A stretch of DNA of 64,000 nt, taken from Tardiphaga sp. 709. GTDB lineage: Bacteria; Pseudomonadota; Alphaproteobacteria; Rhizobiales; Xanthobacteraceae. A program made the position numbers and the translations under genes. The notes below the pieces were generated by a model that saw nothing but the letters and a program-made list of their open reading frames with translations, did no database searches and had not been told where the DNA came from. Position 1 is the stretch's first letter. Every line of letters starts with the position of its first letter. The DNA lies in assembly GCF_032401055.1 (NCBI RefSeq), contig NZ_CP135529.1:2838501-2902500 (forward strand), in the 5' to 3' direction. Positions 42,982 to 55,481 of this stretch are shown piece by piece.

Positions 42982-43965
42982 ATGGCCACACTGATCACCG
43001 GCGGCAGCGGTTTTATCGGGCTTGCGCTCGCCGAACGCCTGATCGCCGACGGCGAGACCGTTATCTTGTTCGACCTCTCGGCTCCCGGCTACGACATGCT
43101 GGTGCGCTCCGAGCTCGCCGGCGCTACGCTAGTCACCGGCGATGTCACAAACGCCGACGACGTCGACCGCGCGTTGAACACGGCCGGCATCGACCGCGTG
43201 ATCCACACCGCCGCGATGACGCCGAATGCGCAGCGCGAGCATGACGCTGCCCGCCAGATCATCGACGTCAATATCGGCGGCACCGTCAATCTGCTCGAAC
43301 GCGTAACATTGTGGCCCGCCATCAAACGCGTCACCGTGCTCAGTTCGGTCGCAGTGTACGGCTTCTCGCAACCGGCCACGTCGGGCCTGTTCGAGGAGGA
43401 TTTGTCGCCGCCGGCGCCAGCCGCGCTCTATGGCATCACAAAGCTCGCATCGGAACAGGCGGCGCTGCGGATCGCCGACCTTCACAAGCTCGATGTGCGC
43501 GTGATTAGGCTCGGGCCGGTCTTTGGCCCATGGGAATTGCAGACCAGTGTCCGCGATGCGCTCAGCCCACACTATCAGGTGCTCCGCATGGCCTTCGACG
43601 GCCGTGAAGCGATTCTCCCGCGCAGCATGGCCGGCGATTGGATCTATTCCCGTGACGCTGCCTTCGGCATCGCGAGGGTGAGCGCCTCCGACGCGCTGAA
43701 GCACCGCACCTATCACGTCAGCGGCGGTGTGTTGTCCGATCTGCCACGATGGTGCGAGATCATCGCGACGCACATGCCCGGCTTCCGCTGGCGGATGGCG
43801 GAGATCGAAGCGGAAGGCAACGTAATCTATGGCCTGCCGAAGGACCGTGCGCCGCTGAGCATTGCGCGACTGGCCGCGGATGCCGGCTTCAAGCCTCAAT
43901 TTCATCTGGAAGACGCGGCGCGCGACTATCTCGGCTGGTTGTCGCAGGCAGGAGAACCCGCATGA
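42982..43965 (+). CDS. NAD-dependent epimerase/dehydratase family protein
   Basis: 327 residues, extended SDR. TGGSGFIG at the N-terminus binds NAD; the catalytic pair is YGITK with Ser in SVAVYG. RVIRLGPVFGPWE and the C-terminal IYGLPKDRAPLSIARLAADAGFKPQFHLEDAARDYLGWL are typical. Starts 1 bp after the permease stop region. It may act on a sugar- or uronate-like group carried by the imported substrate; not known. Confidence 0.9.
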   Translation: MATLITGGSGFIGLALAERLIADGETVILFDLSAPGYDMLVRSELAGATLVTGDVTNADDVDRALNTAGIDRVIHTAAMTPNAQREHDAARQIIDVNIGGTVNLLERVTLWPAIKRVTVLSSVAVYGFSQPATSGLFEEDLSPPAPAALYGITKLASEQAALRIADLHKLDVRVIRLGPVFGPWELQTSVRDALSPHYQVLRMAFDGREAILPRSMAGDWIYSRDAAFGIARVSASDALKHRTYHVSGGVLSDLPRWCEIIATHMPGFRWRMAEIEAEGNVIYGLPKDRAPLSIARLAADAGFKPQFHLEDAARDYLGWLSQAGEPA

Positions 43966-44738
43966 GCAAGCGTCTGGCTGGAAAGTCCGTTCTGATCACC
44001 GGCGCCTCCTCGGGCATCGGCCGCGCCATCGCCCGCCGATTTGCTGCCGAGGACGCGAGGCTCATGCTCGCGGATCTCACCATGGACGTGCGCGAGGGCG
44101 GCACTCCGACATTGGAGCTGCTGCGTGCCGACGGTTATGAGGTCGATTTCATCCAGATTGACGTCGCCTCGGAGGACGACACCGTCCGCGCCGTCCAACA
44201 GACCGTTGCGCGCTACGGCCGCCTCGACGTGCTCGTCAACGACGCCGCCATCGGCACCGGCAAACGTCTGACCGATACCAGCCTCGCCGAATGGGACAGG
44301 ACGCTGGCGGTCAATCTCACCGGCGTGTTCCTGATGTCGCGCGCCGCCGTCAACCAGATGCTGACGCAGGATATCCGCAACGAGGCCCGCGGCCGCCTCG
44401 TCAACATCTCCTCGCAACACGGCATGATCGCCTGCCCGGAAGACATCGCCTATGGCACCTCCAAATCCGGGGTCGTCTACATGACGCGGCAGATCGCGGC
44501 GGACTACGCGAAGGATCACATCATCTGCAACGCGGTTGCGCCCGGCAAGATCGTCACCGGCAAACCGGGCCGCGCCGCGGAGCCGCGTTGGATGGATTAC
44601 TCTACCAGTCGCACGCCGATGCCACGGCTGGGCCGTCCCGACGACGTCGCCAATGCGGCGCTGTTTCTGGCCTCCGACGAGGCAACTTTCATGACGGGCG
44701 AAAACATCCTCGTCGATGGCGGCTGGATGGCGTCATGA
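43962..44738 (+). CDS. SDR family oxidoreductase
   Basis: 258 residues from ATG 43962 behind GGAGAACC, overlapping the epimerase stop (ATGA). Classical [15 protein letters not shown] (in place of NNAG), NISSQ Ser, YGTSK Tyr/Lys catalytic motif, final [11 protein letters not shown]. Probably oxidises an alcohol or carbonyl of the transported compound or a breakdown product. Confidence 0.92.
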   Translation: MSKRLAGKSVLITGASSGIGRAIARRFAAEDARLMLADLTMDVREGGTPTLELLRADGYEVDFIQIDVASEDDTVRAVQQTVARYGRLDVLVNDAAIGTGKRLTDTSLAEWDRTLAVNLTGVFLMSRAAVNQMLTQDIRNEARGRLVNISSQHGMIACPEDIAYGTSKSGVVYMTRQIAADYAKDHIICNAVAPGKIVTGKPGRAAEPRWMDYSTSRTPMPRLGRPDDVANAALFLASDEATFMTGENILVDGGWMAS

Positions 44739-45520
44739 ACAACGTTTCGGAGAGCACCATGGTGCAAGCGCCTGCAGAGACGTCCGCGCCGATCATTCAG
44801 ATGTCCGGCGTCACCAAATGGTATGGCGACGTCCAAGTGCTCAAGGGCATCGACTTCACGGTGGCGCGCGGCGAGCGCGTCGTGATCTGCGGGCCTTCGG
44901 GGTCCGGCAAGTCGACGATGATCCGTTGTATTAATCGGCTGGAAGAACATCGCGACGGCCGCATCGTGGTGAATGGCGTTGAGCTCGATCACTCGACGCG
45001 CAATGTCGACGTGGTCCGCCGCGATGTCGGCATGGTATTCCAGCAGTTCAACCTGTTTCCGCATCTGACCGTGCTGCAGAACCTCACCATCGCGCCACGC
45101 AAGATCCGCGGTGCAACGAGGCAGGAGGCCGACGAGATCGCGCGCTATTTTCTTGAGCGCGTACGGATCTCCGAACAGGCCGATAAATATCCGAACCAGC
45201 TCTCCGGCGGCCAGCAGCAGCGCGTCGCCATCGCGCGTGCGCTGTGCATGAAGCCACAGGTCATGCTATTCGACGAACCCACCTCGGCGCTTGATCCGGA
45301 AATGATCCAGGAGGTGCTGGACGTCATGGTCGGCCTCGCCCGCGAAGGGATGACCATGGTCTGCGTCACCCACGAGATGGGATTCGCACGCACGGTCGCC
45401 GACCGCGTGGTGTTCATGGACGCGGGCCGGATCATCGAGGAAGGCGCGCCGACCGATTTCTTCTCGGATCCGAAACAGGATCGAACCCGTGCATTCCTCA
45501 AACAAATTATGCATCGATGA
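44735..45520 (+). CDS. ABC transporter ATP-binding protein, amino-acid type
   Basis: 261 residues, ATGA overlap with the SDR. Walker [11 protein letters not shown]-loop [13 protein letters not shown], signature LSGGQQQRV, Walker [16 protein letters not shown], switch His VTHEM. GlnQ/HisP-like. Last gene of the operon; the IS30 element begins 21 bp after the stop. Confidence 0.94.
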   Translation: MNNVSESTMVQAPAETSAPIIQMSGVTKWYGDVQVLKGIDFTVARGERVVICGPSGSGKSTMIRCINRLEEHRDGRIVVNGVELDHSTRNVDVVRRDVGMVFQQFNLFPHLTVLQNLTIAPRKIRGATRQEADEIARYFLERVRISEQADKYPNQLSGGQQQRVAIARALCMKPQVMLFDEPTSALDPEMIQEVLDVMVGLAREGMTMVCVTHEMGFARTVADRVVFMDAGRIIEEGAPTDFFSDPKQDRTRAFLKQIMHR

Positions 45521-45541
45521 CCGAAGCGTCCGCTTTACGCG

Positions 45542-46765
45542 GTGAGTTCAACCGATCGCTGCAACACATTCGGCAAACCTCTCAGCCGGCGTCTGATAAA
45601 GCAAGGTTTTCCGTGGTCGCTCATTGAGCTGCCTTGCAATGGCGCTGAGCCTGGCTTGGCTGTGCAAGGAGAGATCGGTGCCCCGCGGCAGATATTGGCG
45701 CAGCAACCTGTTGGTGTTCTCGTTTGATCCGCGCTGCCATGGGGAGCGAGGGTCACAAAAATAGATATCGACGTCGGCGGCCAATGCCAGTCGCTGATGG
45801 TCGGCGAGCTCCTTACCTCTGTCCCAAGTCAGGGACCTGTAAAGTTCGCTGGGCAACCGCCGCGATTGCTTGATCAACGCCGAGACAACGCTTTCGGTAT
45901 CTTTGTTCGCGACTTTAATCAGCATCACATAGCGCGAATGCCGTTCAACAAGCGTTGCGATATAGCTATTCCTCGATCCACCGATCAGATCGCCTTCCCA
46001 ATGGCCAGGGACCGCACGATCATCGACGGAAGGCGGTCGTTCACTGATGGATACGGCGTTCTTGATCTGGCCGAGCCCGTTCCGTTTCATGCTCGCATGC
46101 CTGGAGCGACGAACCGTACGCTTTGCTCTCAGGTGCTCAAGAAGCTCCTTTTTCAGGACGCCGCGCGCCTGGATGAACAGGCTGCGATAGATCGTCTCGT
46201 GTGACACCTGCTTTTCGGGCTCCGCCGGGTGCGTCCGCTTCAGCCAGCCGGCAATCTGTTCCGGCGACCAGTGCCTCCCCAACAAGGTCGATACTGTCCG
46301 CCTCAAGAACGGACGACAAGCCAGCTTGCAGAGCTTGGGTCGCCGCGATCGATCCCAGGCGGCCTGATCGGACCGGGCTGCCCGATAGCGATCCGCCCCA
46401 CCATTGCGTCGGACTTCACGGCTGATGGTTGAAGCCGATCGTCCCAAATGACGTGCGATCGACCGCAAGGAGCGGCACATGCTGAGCCAACGAGAAATCT
46501 CCTCCCGTTCAGACAGACTAAGCGCTCGCTTGGCACGGCACCGATCCGGCGGCCGGATACCGCCAGTCGGCGATATGATCGAGAATACCAATGAGGAATC
46601 GCGGTCAAACCGGCGTCCGATCGAACTCATCGGTTCGCCTGCTTGCCAACGATCCCAGATCTCGGATCGTTGCGCCGCCGAGTAGTTAATGCGTTGTCGC
46701 CGGTTCATGTCCGCACTCCATCTTTGCTACAAGATTAGAGTGTTGCACCGACCAATTGAGCCCAC
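45542..46765 (-). mobile_element. IS30-family insertion sequence, intact
   Basis: About 1.22 kb bounded by imperfect terminal inverted repeats of about 26 bp (45542-45567 and 46740-46765), sharing 17 of 22 core bases, with GCAACAC identical at the inner edge. One transposase gene fills the element. I could not see a clear 2-3 bp target duplication. Inserted just after the ABC ATPase gene, in the spacer before the cbb operon. Confidence 0.85.
45548..46708 (-). CDS. IS30 family transposase
   Basis: 386 residues, the standard length. N-terminal HTH (LSEREEISRWLSMCRSLRSIARHLGRSASTISREVRRNG), then the IS30 blocks YRSLFIQARG, GHWEGDLIGGSRNSYIATLVERHSRYVMLIKV (first Asp of DDE), SLTWDRGKELADHQRLALAADVDIYFCDPRSPWQRGSNENTNRLLRQYLPRGTDL (second Asp and Glu region) and LNERPRKTLLYQTPAERF. 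No frameshift, so it is potentially active. Confidence 0.95.
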   Translation of the reverse strand: MNRRQRINYSAAQRSEIWDRWQAGEPMSSIGRRFDRDSSLVFSIISPTGGIRPPDRCRAKRALSLSEREEISRWLSMCRSLRSIARHLGRSASTISREVRRNGGADRYRAARSDQAAWDRSRRPKLCKLACRPFLRRTVSTLLGRHWSPEQIAGWLKRTHPAEPEKQVSHETIYRSLFIQARGVLKKELLEHLRAKRTVRRSRHASMKRNGLGQIKNAVSISERPPSVDDRAVPGHWEGDLIGGSRNSYIATLVERHSRYVMLIKVANKDTESVVSALIKQSRRLPSELYRSLTWDRGKELADHQRLALAADVDIYFCDPRSPWQRGSNENTNRLLRQYLPRGTDLSLHSQARLSAIARQLNERPRKTLLYQTPAERFAECVAAIG

Positions 46766-47138
46766 TGCCCGAATCCGTCACTAAAGCGCTCTGCCAACAT
46801 GAGTATCCGGTTGATATCGCGCCAGTAATCACCAGCCGCTTCTCTCCTTGAGCAACATGCTGACTGCCCCGTCGAAAAGCATTTTCGGTGCGATTAGTCC
46901 TGCCGACATGGGCAGGAGAATAGTTGATGCGGCCACGACGTTATCCGTCATCATTGTGAGGATCGTGCCAGTCGCCGTATTGAATTCGAGCATACCGCAG
47001 TAATCACCAACTGCGCGTCGGCGCATTGTGGGGCGCGAAAGCCCCTCCCGATCTGGTCTCACGAAGCGAGATGCTCGATGCCACCACCGTGTCGCTCAGA
47101 ATGTCGCCGGCTCTCCCTTAGGAAGGTCGATTTGCCTT
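46766..47138. other. Spacer between the two IS30 copies
   Basis: 373 bp of no clear origin. It contains an open leftward 77-codon frame (46829-47062), and a 12-bp direct repeat CAGTAATCACCA at 46823 and 46998. Probably leftover chromosomal or mobile DNA trapped between insertions. Confidence 0.4.
46829..47062 (-). CDS. Hypothetical 77-residue protein, doubtful
   Basis: MRPDREGLSRPTMRRRAVGDYCGMLEFNTATGTILTMMTDNVVAASTILLPMSAGLIAPKMLFDG... has a reasonable hydrophobic C-terminal half but no recognisable family or ribosome site. It lies between two IS30 copies and may be a fragment of a larger lost gene. Confidence 0.2.
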   Translation of the reverse strand: MRPDREGLSRPTMRRRAVGDYCGMLEFNTATGTILTMMTDNVVAASTILLPMSAGLIAPKMLFDGAVSMLLKERSGW

Positions 47139-47365
47139 CCTCGAAAATCGCTGCAACACATTTTGCAAACTTCTCAGCTGGGTTTGATAGAGCGATGTCT
47201 CTTTCGCGGCGTTTCATGAGCTGCGTTGCTATTGCGCTGAGCTTAGTCTGGCTATGCAGGGACAGATCCGTGCCACGCGGAAGATATTAGCGCAGCAATC
47301 TGCTGGTGTTTTCGTTTGAGCCGCGCTTCTAGGAAGACCGAGATTCACAAAAATAGACATCGACC
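47139..47365 (-). mobile_element. IS30-family remnant (3' end of a transposase)
   Basis: Clearly homologous to 45550-45777 of the intact element (shared GCTGCAACACATT, then matching stretches through CAGCAA.CTG.TGGTGTT.TCGTTTGA.CCGCGCT and CACAAAAATAGA.ATCGAC), but with many substitutions and small indels that break the frame. Only the 3' end and left terminal repeat remain; it is cut off close to the cbbX stop. Same orientation as the intact copy, but too diverged to be a recent sister. Confidence 0.85.
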
Positions 47366-47392
47366 AATCGGCAGCGTGTCGGTCGGGCACCA

Positions 47393-48316
47393 TTACCCGC
47401 CAGGACCGCTCGAGAACACCCGGCTCGCGAGCACATCCGAAGCCTCCAGTGACATGATATCATCGACGCTCAGCACGCGGTCGAGATTGGCGACCAGCCG
47501 ATTGGCCTGACGCAGCCGCATGCGGTCGAGCGCGTTACGGATCGAACGAGCGTTGGAGAACAGCGGCTGGGTCTTGCGCAGCGCGATGTAGCGGACGAAT
47601 GCCGCGCGCGCATCGGCGCTGAATTTGTAGTTCATATCCCCAAGCATCAACTCGGAAATGGCGAGCAATTCGGCATCGGCATAGTCGGGGAAATCGATGT
47701 GGTGGGCGATGCGCGAACGGAAACCGGGATTGCTCCCGAAGAACTTGTCCATGCGGTCGCCGTAGCCGGCGAGGATCACCACCAGATCCTCGCGCTGCGA
47801 TTCCATTACTTGCAGCAGGATCTCGATCGCCTCCTGGCCGTAATCGCGCTCGTTATCGGGCCGATGCAGGTAGTAGGCCTCGTCGATGAACAACACGCCG
47901 CCCATCGCCTTTTTCAGGATCTCCTTCGTCTTCGGCGCGGTATGGCCGATATATTGCCCGACCAGTTCGTCGCGCGTCACCGACACCACCTGCCCTCGCC
48001 GCACGAAACCCAGTCTATGCAGGATGCTGGCGATGCGCAGCGCCACCGTAGTCTTGCCGGTGCCGGGATTGCCGGTGAACGACATGTGCAGCGTCGGGTT
48101 GCCCGACGCCAGGTCCATGCGCTTGCGGATGCGCTCGATCAGCAGCAGCGAAGCGATCTCGCGAATCCGCGTTTTCACCGGCTTCAGCCCGATCAATTCA
48201 CGATCAAGCTGATCGAGCACCTCGCCGATGCCGACCTCGTCGAACTCGCGGCGCAGATCGACCTGCGTCGCAGGTAACGCGTCGCCGGCGCTATCGACCA
48301 CCGTCAGCGTACTCAC
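47393..48316 (-). CDS. cbbX: RuBisCO activase CbbX
   Basis: 307 residues, AAA+ ATPase of the red-type activase. Walker [10 protein letters not shown], Walker [12 protein letters not shown], and the arginine region [16 protein letters not shown]. It uses ATP to pull on the C-terminus of RbcL and free inhibited RuBisCO. ATGA overlap with cbbS. Last gene of the operon; an IS30 remnant follows within 30 bp. Confidence 0.97.
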   Translation of the reverse strand: MSTLTVVDSAGDALPATQVDLRREFDEVGIGEVLDQLDRELIGLKPVKTRIREIASLLLIERIRKRMDLASGNPTLHMSFTGNPGTGKTTVALRIASILHRLGFVRRGQVVSVTRDELVGQYIGHTAPKTKEILKKAMGGVLFIDEAYYLHRPDNERDYGQEAIEILLQVMESQREDLVVILAGYGDRMDKFFGSNPGFRSRIAHHIDFPDYADAELLAISELMLGDMNYKFSADARAAFVRYIALRKTQPLFSNARSIRNALDRMRLRQANRLVANLDRVLSVDDIMSLEASDVLASRVFSSGPGG

Positions 48317-48738
48317 GACCCACCGTAGCGCTGGCCTTCGGGTCGATCGACGGCGTAGGATTTTGTCGTATAGCGGATGTTGCGGCCTTCCACCTCATGC
48401 CGCTCGAGCCGGAAGCCGGGTTCTTCCTTCGGACGGTTGACGATGAAGGAGAGCCGCACCGATTCCCAGCCGTGGCTGGAGTCGAAAGCCGACAGCCGGA
48501 TGTATCGGTCGCCGTAGACCTTGCGGCATTCAGTCAGTTCCATCAACACGCCGGCGGCATCGCGCAGATCGAACATCGGCAGCCCCCACATTTCCCAGAA
48601 ATTGTTGCGAGGATGCGGATCGTCGGTGAATTCGATGTTCACGGCCCAGCCATTGGCGAGGCAATACTGCACCTGTTTTGAAATCTGTTCATCAGTGAGA
48701 TCGGGCAGGAACGAGAAGCAGCCCTGGGTAATGCGCAT
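48313..48738 (-). CDS. cbbS: RuBisCO small subunit
   Basis: 141 residues, the length of red-type (form IC/ID) small subunits with the C-terminal extension. Seen: [57 protein letters not shown]. Joined to cbbL by an 11-bp gap. Confidence 0.97.
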   Translation of the reverse strand: MRITQGCFSFLPDLTDEQISKQVQYCLANGWAVNIEFTDDPHPRNNFWEMWGLPMFDLRDAAGVLMELTECRKVYGDRYIRLSAFDSSHGWESVRLSFIVNRPKEEPGFRLERHEVEGRNIRYTTKSYAVDRPEGQRYGGS

Positions 48739-48749
48739 GATCGTGCTCC

Positions 48750-51348
<2,599 letters not shown>

Positions 51349-51382
51349 AGGTCCTCCATTTCGTTGTCTTGTCCCGAACAAC

Positions 51383-53419
51383 TCATTCGGCTGCGGCGAT
51401 GCGCGAGCGGGCGATGCAGCGCATCGCCGCCGTTGCGACCGCCGCGGCGGTGATACCGAATTCGCGATACAGATCGTCCGCAGGCGCCGAGGCCCCGAAT
51501 CCGGTCATGCCGACAAACTCACCGCCGTCACCGAGCCAGCGCGCCCAATCGCCTTCGATCGCGGCCTCGACACCGACCCGCGGAGCACTGCCGAGAGTTG
51601 CGGCCCGATACTCGCCGCTTTGTTGCCGGAATAGATCGAAACACGGCGCCGAGACCACAGCGGCACGAATGCCGTCATCGGCAAGCAGCCTGGCCGCAGC
51701 AATCGCGATCGACACTTCGGAGCCGGTTGCGACCAGGGTGACGTCGCGCGCGCCCTCCGGCTCGATGACGACATAGGCACCGCGCGCCACCCGGTTGGTG
51801 GAATCGATGCCATCGCGGAACACAGGCAGCGCCTGGCGCGACAGGCAGAGCACCGACGGCCCATGCGGCGTCCGTAGCGCGCAATCCCAGGCCTCGGCGG
51901 TCTCGACGGCGTCGCCGGGGCGGAACACCAGCAAATTTGGAATGGCGCGCAGGGAGGCCAGGTGTTCGACCGGCTGATGGGTCGGGCCGTCCTCGCCAAG
52001 CCCGATCGAGTCATGCGTCATCACGTGAATGACGCGGATGCCCATCAACGCGGCCAGCCGGATCGCGGGGCGGCTGTAATCAGCAAAGCACAGGAAGGTG
52101 CCGCCATAGGGAATGAAGCCGCCATGCAAAGCGACGCCGTTCATCGCCGCCGCCATGGCGTGCTCGCGCACGCCATAATGGACGTAGCTGCCGTCGAAGG
52201 CATCGTGCTGGATCGGCGCCTGCATCCTGGCGCGCGTGAGGTTCGAATGGGTGAGGTCAGCCGATCCGCCGAGCAAATTCGGCAGGACACCGGCAATGAC
52301 ATCGATGACGAGCTGCGAGGCCTGCCGGGTGGCGATCGTCGGCCGCTCCTTCAAGAAATGGGCGCAGATCTTGGCCAGCGCACCGTCATATCCGCCGGAA
52401 AGCTGGCCCTTCAGCGCGGCCTGAAAGTAGTCCCGCACAGCGCCGTCGAGACGCGCAACGCGCCCGGCCCATTCCGCATGCGCCGTCTGTCCGCGCGCGC
52501 CGACCGCGCGCCATTGTCGCGCCACCGCATCGGGAATGTGGAACGGTGCGTGCGGCCAGTGCAGCGCGGCGCGCGTCTTCGCGATCTCGTCCGCGCCCAG
52601 CGGCGCGCCATGCGCCTTCTCACTGCCTTGTCGATTCGGCGCGCCGAAGCCGATCACCGTGCGGCACGCGATCAGCGACGGGCGGTCGTTGTCACGCGCC
52701 TGCGCAATCGCCGCGGCCACGGCCTCGGGATCATGGCCGTTGACGCGGCCAGCCGACCATCCCGATGCGGTGAATCGCGCAAGCTGATCGTCCGAACACG
52801 ACAGCGAGGTCGCGCCGTCGATCGAAATCTGGTTGTCGTCGAACAGCACTATCAGACGATTGAGCCGCAGATGTCCCGCCAGCGAAATCGCCTCGTGGCT
52901 GAGGCCCTCCATCAAGCAGCCGTCGCCGGCGATCACGTAAGTGTAGTGATCGACGAGACCGTCGCCGAAGCGGGCATTCATCAGGCGTTCGGCCAAAGCC
53001 ATGCCGACCGCCGTGGCGATGCCCTGGCCGAGCGGGCCGGTGGTCGTCTCGACGCCCGCGGTGTGGCCGTATTCGGGATGGCCGGGTGTCTTCGAGCCCC
53101 ATTGCCGGAACAACTGCAACTGATCGAGCGTCACCTCCGCCGATCCGGTCAGATGCAACAGCGCGTAGAGCAGCATCGAGCCGTGGCCGGCGGACAAGAT
53201 GAAGCGGTCGCGGTCTGGCCAAGACGGATCGGCGGCATCGAATTTGAGGAAGCGTGAGAACAGCACTGTCGCCGCATCGGCCATACCCATCGGCATGCCG
53301 GGATGGCCCGACTTCGCCTTTTCCACCGCGTCGATCGCGAGAAAGCGAATCGCATTCGCCATATCCGCGTGCGAAACGGTCGCTTGATCCATCTGGGGAG
53401 CGGGACTCTGAATATTCAT
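51383..53419 (-). CDS. cbbT: Transketolase
   Basis: 678 residues. TPP region [38 protein letters not shown], active-site [10 protein letters not shown] (N-terminal) and [18 protein letters not shown] (catalytic Glu), [17 protein letters not shown]. It shuffles two-carbon units to regenerate pentoses. ATGA overlap with cbbP. Confidence 0.97.
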   Translation of the reverse strand: MNIQSPAPQMDQATVSHADMANAIRFLAIDAVEKAKSGHPGMPMGMADAATVLFSRFLKFDAADPSWPDRDRFILSAGHGSMLLYALLHLTGSAEVTLDQLQLFRQWGSKTPGHPEYGHTAGVETTTGPLGQGIATAVGMALAERLMNARFGDGLVDHYTYVIAGDGCLMEGLSHEAISLAGHLRLNRLIVLFDDNQISIDGATSLSCSDDQLARFTASGWSAGRVNGHDPEAVAAAIAQARDNDRPSLIACRTVIGFGAPNRQGSEKAHGAPLGADEIAKTRAALHWPHAPFHIPDAVARQWRAVGARGQTAHAEWAGRVARLDGAVRDYFQAALKGQLSGGYDGALAKICAHFLKERPTIATRQASQLVIDVIAGVLPNLLGGSADLTHSNLTRARMQAPIQHDAFDGSYVHYGVREHAMAAAMNGVALHGGFIPYGGTFLCFADYSRPAIRLAALMGIRVIHVMTHDSIGLGEDGPTHQPVEHLASLRAIPNLLVFRPGDAVETAEAWDCALRTPHGPSVLCLSRQALPVFRDGIDSTNRVARGAYVVIEPEGARDVTLVATGSEVSIAIAAARLLADDGIRAAVVSAPCFDLFRQQSGEYRAATLGSAPRVGVEAAIEGDWARWLGDGGEFVGMTGFGASAPADDLYREFGITAAAVATAAMRCIARSRIAAAE

Positions 53420-54291
53420 ACCGTGCGCCTTTTGCGTTCCATCAATTGCAGGATCAGCGGGGTGAGGATGAGCTGCATCGCCAGATCCAGCTTCGAGCCG
53501 TGGATCACGATCGAGTTGGCGCGCGACATAAAGCTGTTGGGGATCATCGACAGCAGATAGGGGAAATCGATGCCGCGCGGATTCTTCAACCGGATCACCA
53601 CCATTGATTCATCCGGCGTCGGGATCCACCGCGCGATGAAAGGGTTCGAGGTATCGACCGTCGGCACACGCTGGAAGTTGATGTCAGTCTCGGTGAATTG
53701 CGGGCAGATGTAGTTCACATAGTCCGGCATCCGCCGCAGGATGGTGTCGGTGACGGCTTCCTGGCTGTAACCGCGATCCTTGCGGTCGCGATGAAGCTTC
53801 TGGATCCACTCCAGATTGATGACGGGAACGACGCCGATCTTGAGGTCAGCATGCTGGGCGATATTGACTTTGTCGGTCACCACGGCGCCATGCAGGCCTT
53901 CGTAAAATAGCAGGTCGGACTTTTCCGGCAGCGGGCTCCATTCGGTAAAGGTCCCCGGTGCCGCCCCGTATAATTTGGCTTCGTCCTCGTCATGCACGTA
54001 ATGACGGACGGTGCCGGTGCCGGACTCGCCGTAGTCGCGGAAGACTTTCTCCAGCTCCTCGAACAGGTTGGTTTCCGGGCTGAAGTGGCTGAAGTGCTTG
54101 TTGCCCTTCTCGCCCTCCTCCAGGATCTTCGTGCGCATCTCGACGCGGTTGTAGCGATGAAACGCATCGCCCTCGATGTAGGCGGCGGCGACCTTCTCGC
54201 GACGGAAAATGTTCTCGAACGTCTTTTTCACCGAGGTGGTGCCGGCGCCCGACGAACCCGTGATCGATATGATGGGATAGCTGCGTGACAT
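53416..54291 (-). CDS. cbbP: Phosphoribulokinase
   Basis: 291 residues from ATG 54291 ([29 protein letters not shown]). P-loop GSSGAGTTS; proteobacterial type I PRK, with [15 protein letters not shown] and [12 protein letters not shown]. Phosphorylates ribulose-5-phosphate; in this class NADH is an allosteric activator. ATGA overlap with transketolase. Confidence 0.97.
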   Translation of the reverse strand: MSRSYPIISITGSSGAGTTSVKKTFENIFRREKVAAAYIEGDAFHRYNRVEMRTKILEEGEKGNKHFSHFSPETNLFEELEKVFRDYGESGTGTVRHYVHDEDEAKLYGAAPGTFTEWSPLPEKSDLLFYEGLHGAVVTDKVNIAQHADLKIGVVPVINLEWIQKLHRDRKDRGYSQEAVTDTILRRMPDYVNYICPQFTETDINFQRVPTVDTSNPFIARWIPTPDESMVVIRLKNPRGIDFPYLLSMIPNSFMSRANSIVIHGSKLDLAMQLILTPLILQLMERKRRTV

Positions 54292-54307
54292 TTGCTCTGT
54301 CCCCGGC

Positions 54308-55345
54308 TCAGCGAAACAGGCCGCGCCGCGCAAACAGCGGCGCGTCGCTATTGTCGAACATCGGTTCGATCCCCTCGTGAATGGCGGCGACGTCGCGAAC
54401 GCCGCGCATCGAGCCCATGATCAGCGGCACGCGCTGGTGCGGCGTTCGCGCCGAGACTTCGAGGATGCGGCGACGGCCGGTGGTTGCGGAGCCTCCGGCC
54501 CATTCCATGACCAACGCCATCGGGTGTGCTTCGTATAAAAGGCGTAGGCGCCCTTCGCGGTATCCGGGGCGCGCATCGGCCGGATAAAGGAAGACGCCGC
54601 CGCGGACGAGAATGCGAAGCGACTCGGCGACCAGCGAGCCGATCCAGCGCATGTTGAAATCGGCACCGCCGTCGCCACCCATGCCGGCCACGCATTCGTC
54701 GATATAGGCCCGCACCGGACCGTGCCAGTGTCGCCGGTTCGACGCGTTGATGGCGAATTCCGGCGTATTGGGCGCAATCCTGACGCCTTGTGCGACGAGC
54801 AGGAATTCACGCGCGCGGCGGTCCTGAATGAAGATGTCGACACGCCCGTTGTGCGCCAGCACCAGCGTGGTCTGGGGACCGTAGACCACGAAGCCCGCGG
54901 CGCATTGGGCCGTGCCGGGCTCGAAGAAGGTGGAAACCGCGTCGTTGCCGCGCGGACGGATCGAGAAGATGGTGCCGACAGAAATGTTGTTCTCAAGATT
55001 GGCGGAGCCATCCAGCGGATCGATCGCGACACAGAGCGGCGCAGCGACGTCGAGGATTTCTGGCAAGTCTGCCTCTTCGGACAGAATGGCGGCGACGGGG
55101 GTCACGAGCAGCGCGCGGCGCATCATCCTGTCCGCGACAAGATCGATGTCCTTCTGCGCATCGCCGTCGGAATTTACGCCGCTGAGACGACCGGTAATGC
55201 CGGCCAGCGGACCGTCGGCAATGAGATCGGCAAGGTCGATGGACGCGGCGGCGATTCCCTCGATCACGGCAGCGATCGCAAGCCGGTTCGGCGTCTTCGC
55301 CCCCGCGCGATCGAGATGCGAACGCAATGTCACGCGTTCATCCAT
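54308..55345 (-). CDS. cbbF: Fructose-1,6-bisphosphatase class I
   Basis: 345 residues. Metal site ILSEEADLPEI and CVAIDPLDGSANLENNISVGTIFSI (DPLDGS motif). MGGDGGADFNMRWIGSLVAESLRILVRGGVFLYPAD is the sugar-phosphate region. First gene of the seven-gene leftward operon; 16 bp before cbbP. Confidence 0.97.
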   Translation of the reverse strand: MDERVTLRSHLDRAGAKTPNRLAIAAVIEGIAAASIDLADLIADGPLAGITGRLSGVNSDGDAQKDIDLVADRMMRRALLVTPVAAILSEEADLPEILDVAAPLCVAIDPLDGSANLENNISVGTIFSIRPRGNDAVSTFFEPGTAQCAAGFVVYGPQTTLVLAHNGRVDIFIQDRRAREFLLVAQGVRIAPNTPEFAINASNRRHWHGPVRAYIDECVAGMGGDGGADFNMRWIGSLVAESLRILVRGGVFLYPADARPGYREGRLRLLYEAHPMALVMEWAGGSATTGRRRILEVSARTPHQRVPLIMGSMRGVRDVAAIHEGIEPMFDNSDAPLFARRGLFR

Positions 55346-55481
55346 AGCCGCTCCCTCATCGCTGCCCTCTGCGGGGCCATTTTCAAAGCGTCGTGCCGTT
55401 CGGCCGTCCGCGCACCAACAACACCCCAGTTTGCAGAACTAGTAAAATATTCTTATCTTTGGCCGGGACAAAGTTTTCCTT
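55346..55481. promoter_or_regulatory. cbb promoter region with candidate CbbR operators
   Basis: 136 bp between cbbF and the dead cbbR. TAAAATATTCTTA at 55443-55455 is a TNA-N7-TNA (T-N11-A) LysR site with exact symmetry at the ends, and CTTTGGCCGGGACAAAG at 55457-55473 is an adjacent inverted repeat. These sit where CbbR would bind, so the operator seems preserved. Confidence 0.55.

Noticed and set aside
46823..47009. 12-bp direct repeat CAGTAATCACCA as a target-site duplication
   Set aside because: The copies do not flank either IS30 element, and IS30 makes only 2-3 bp duplications.
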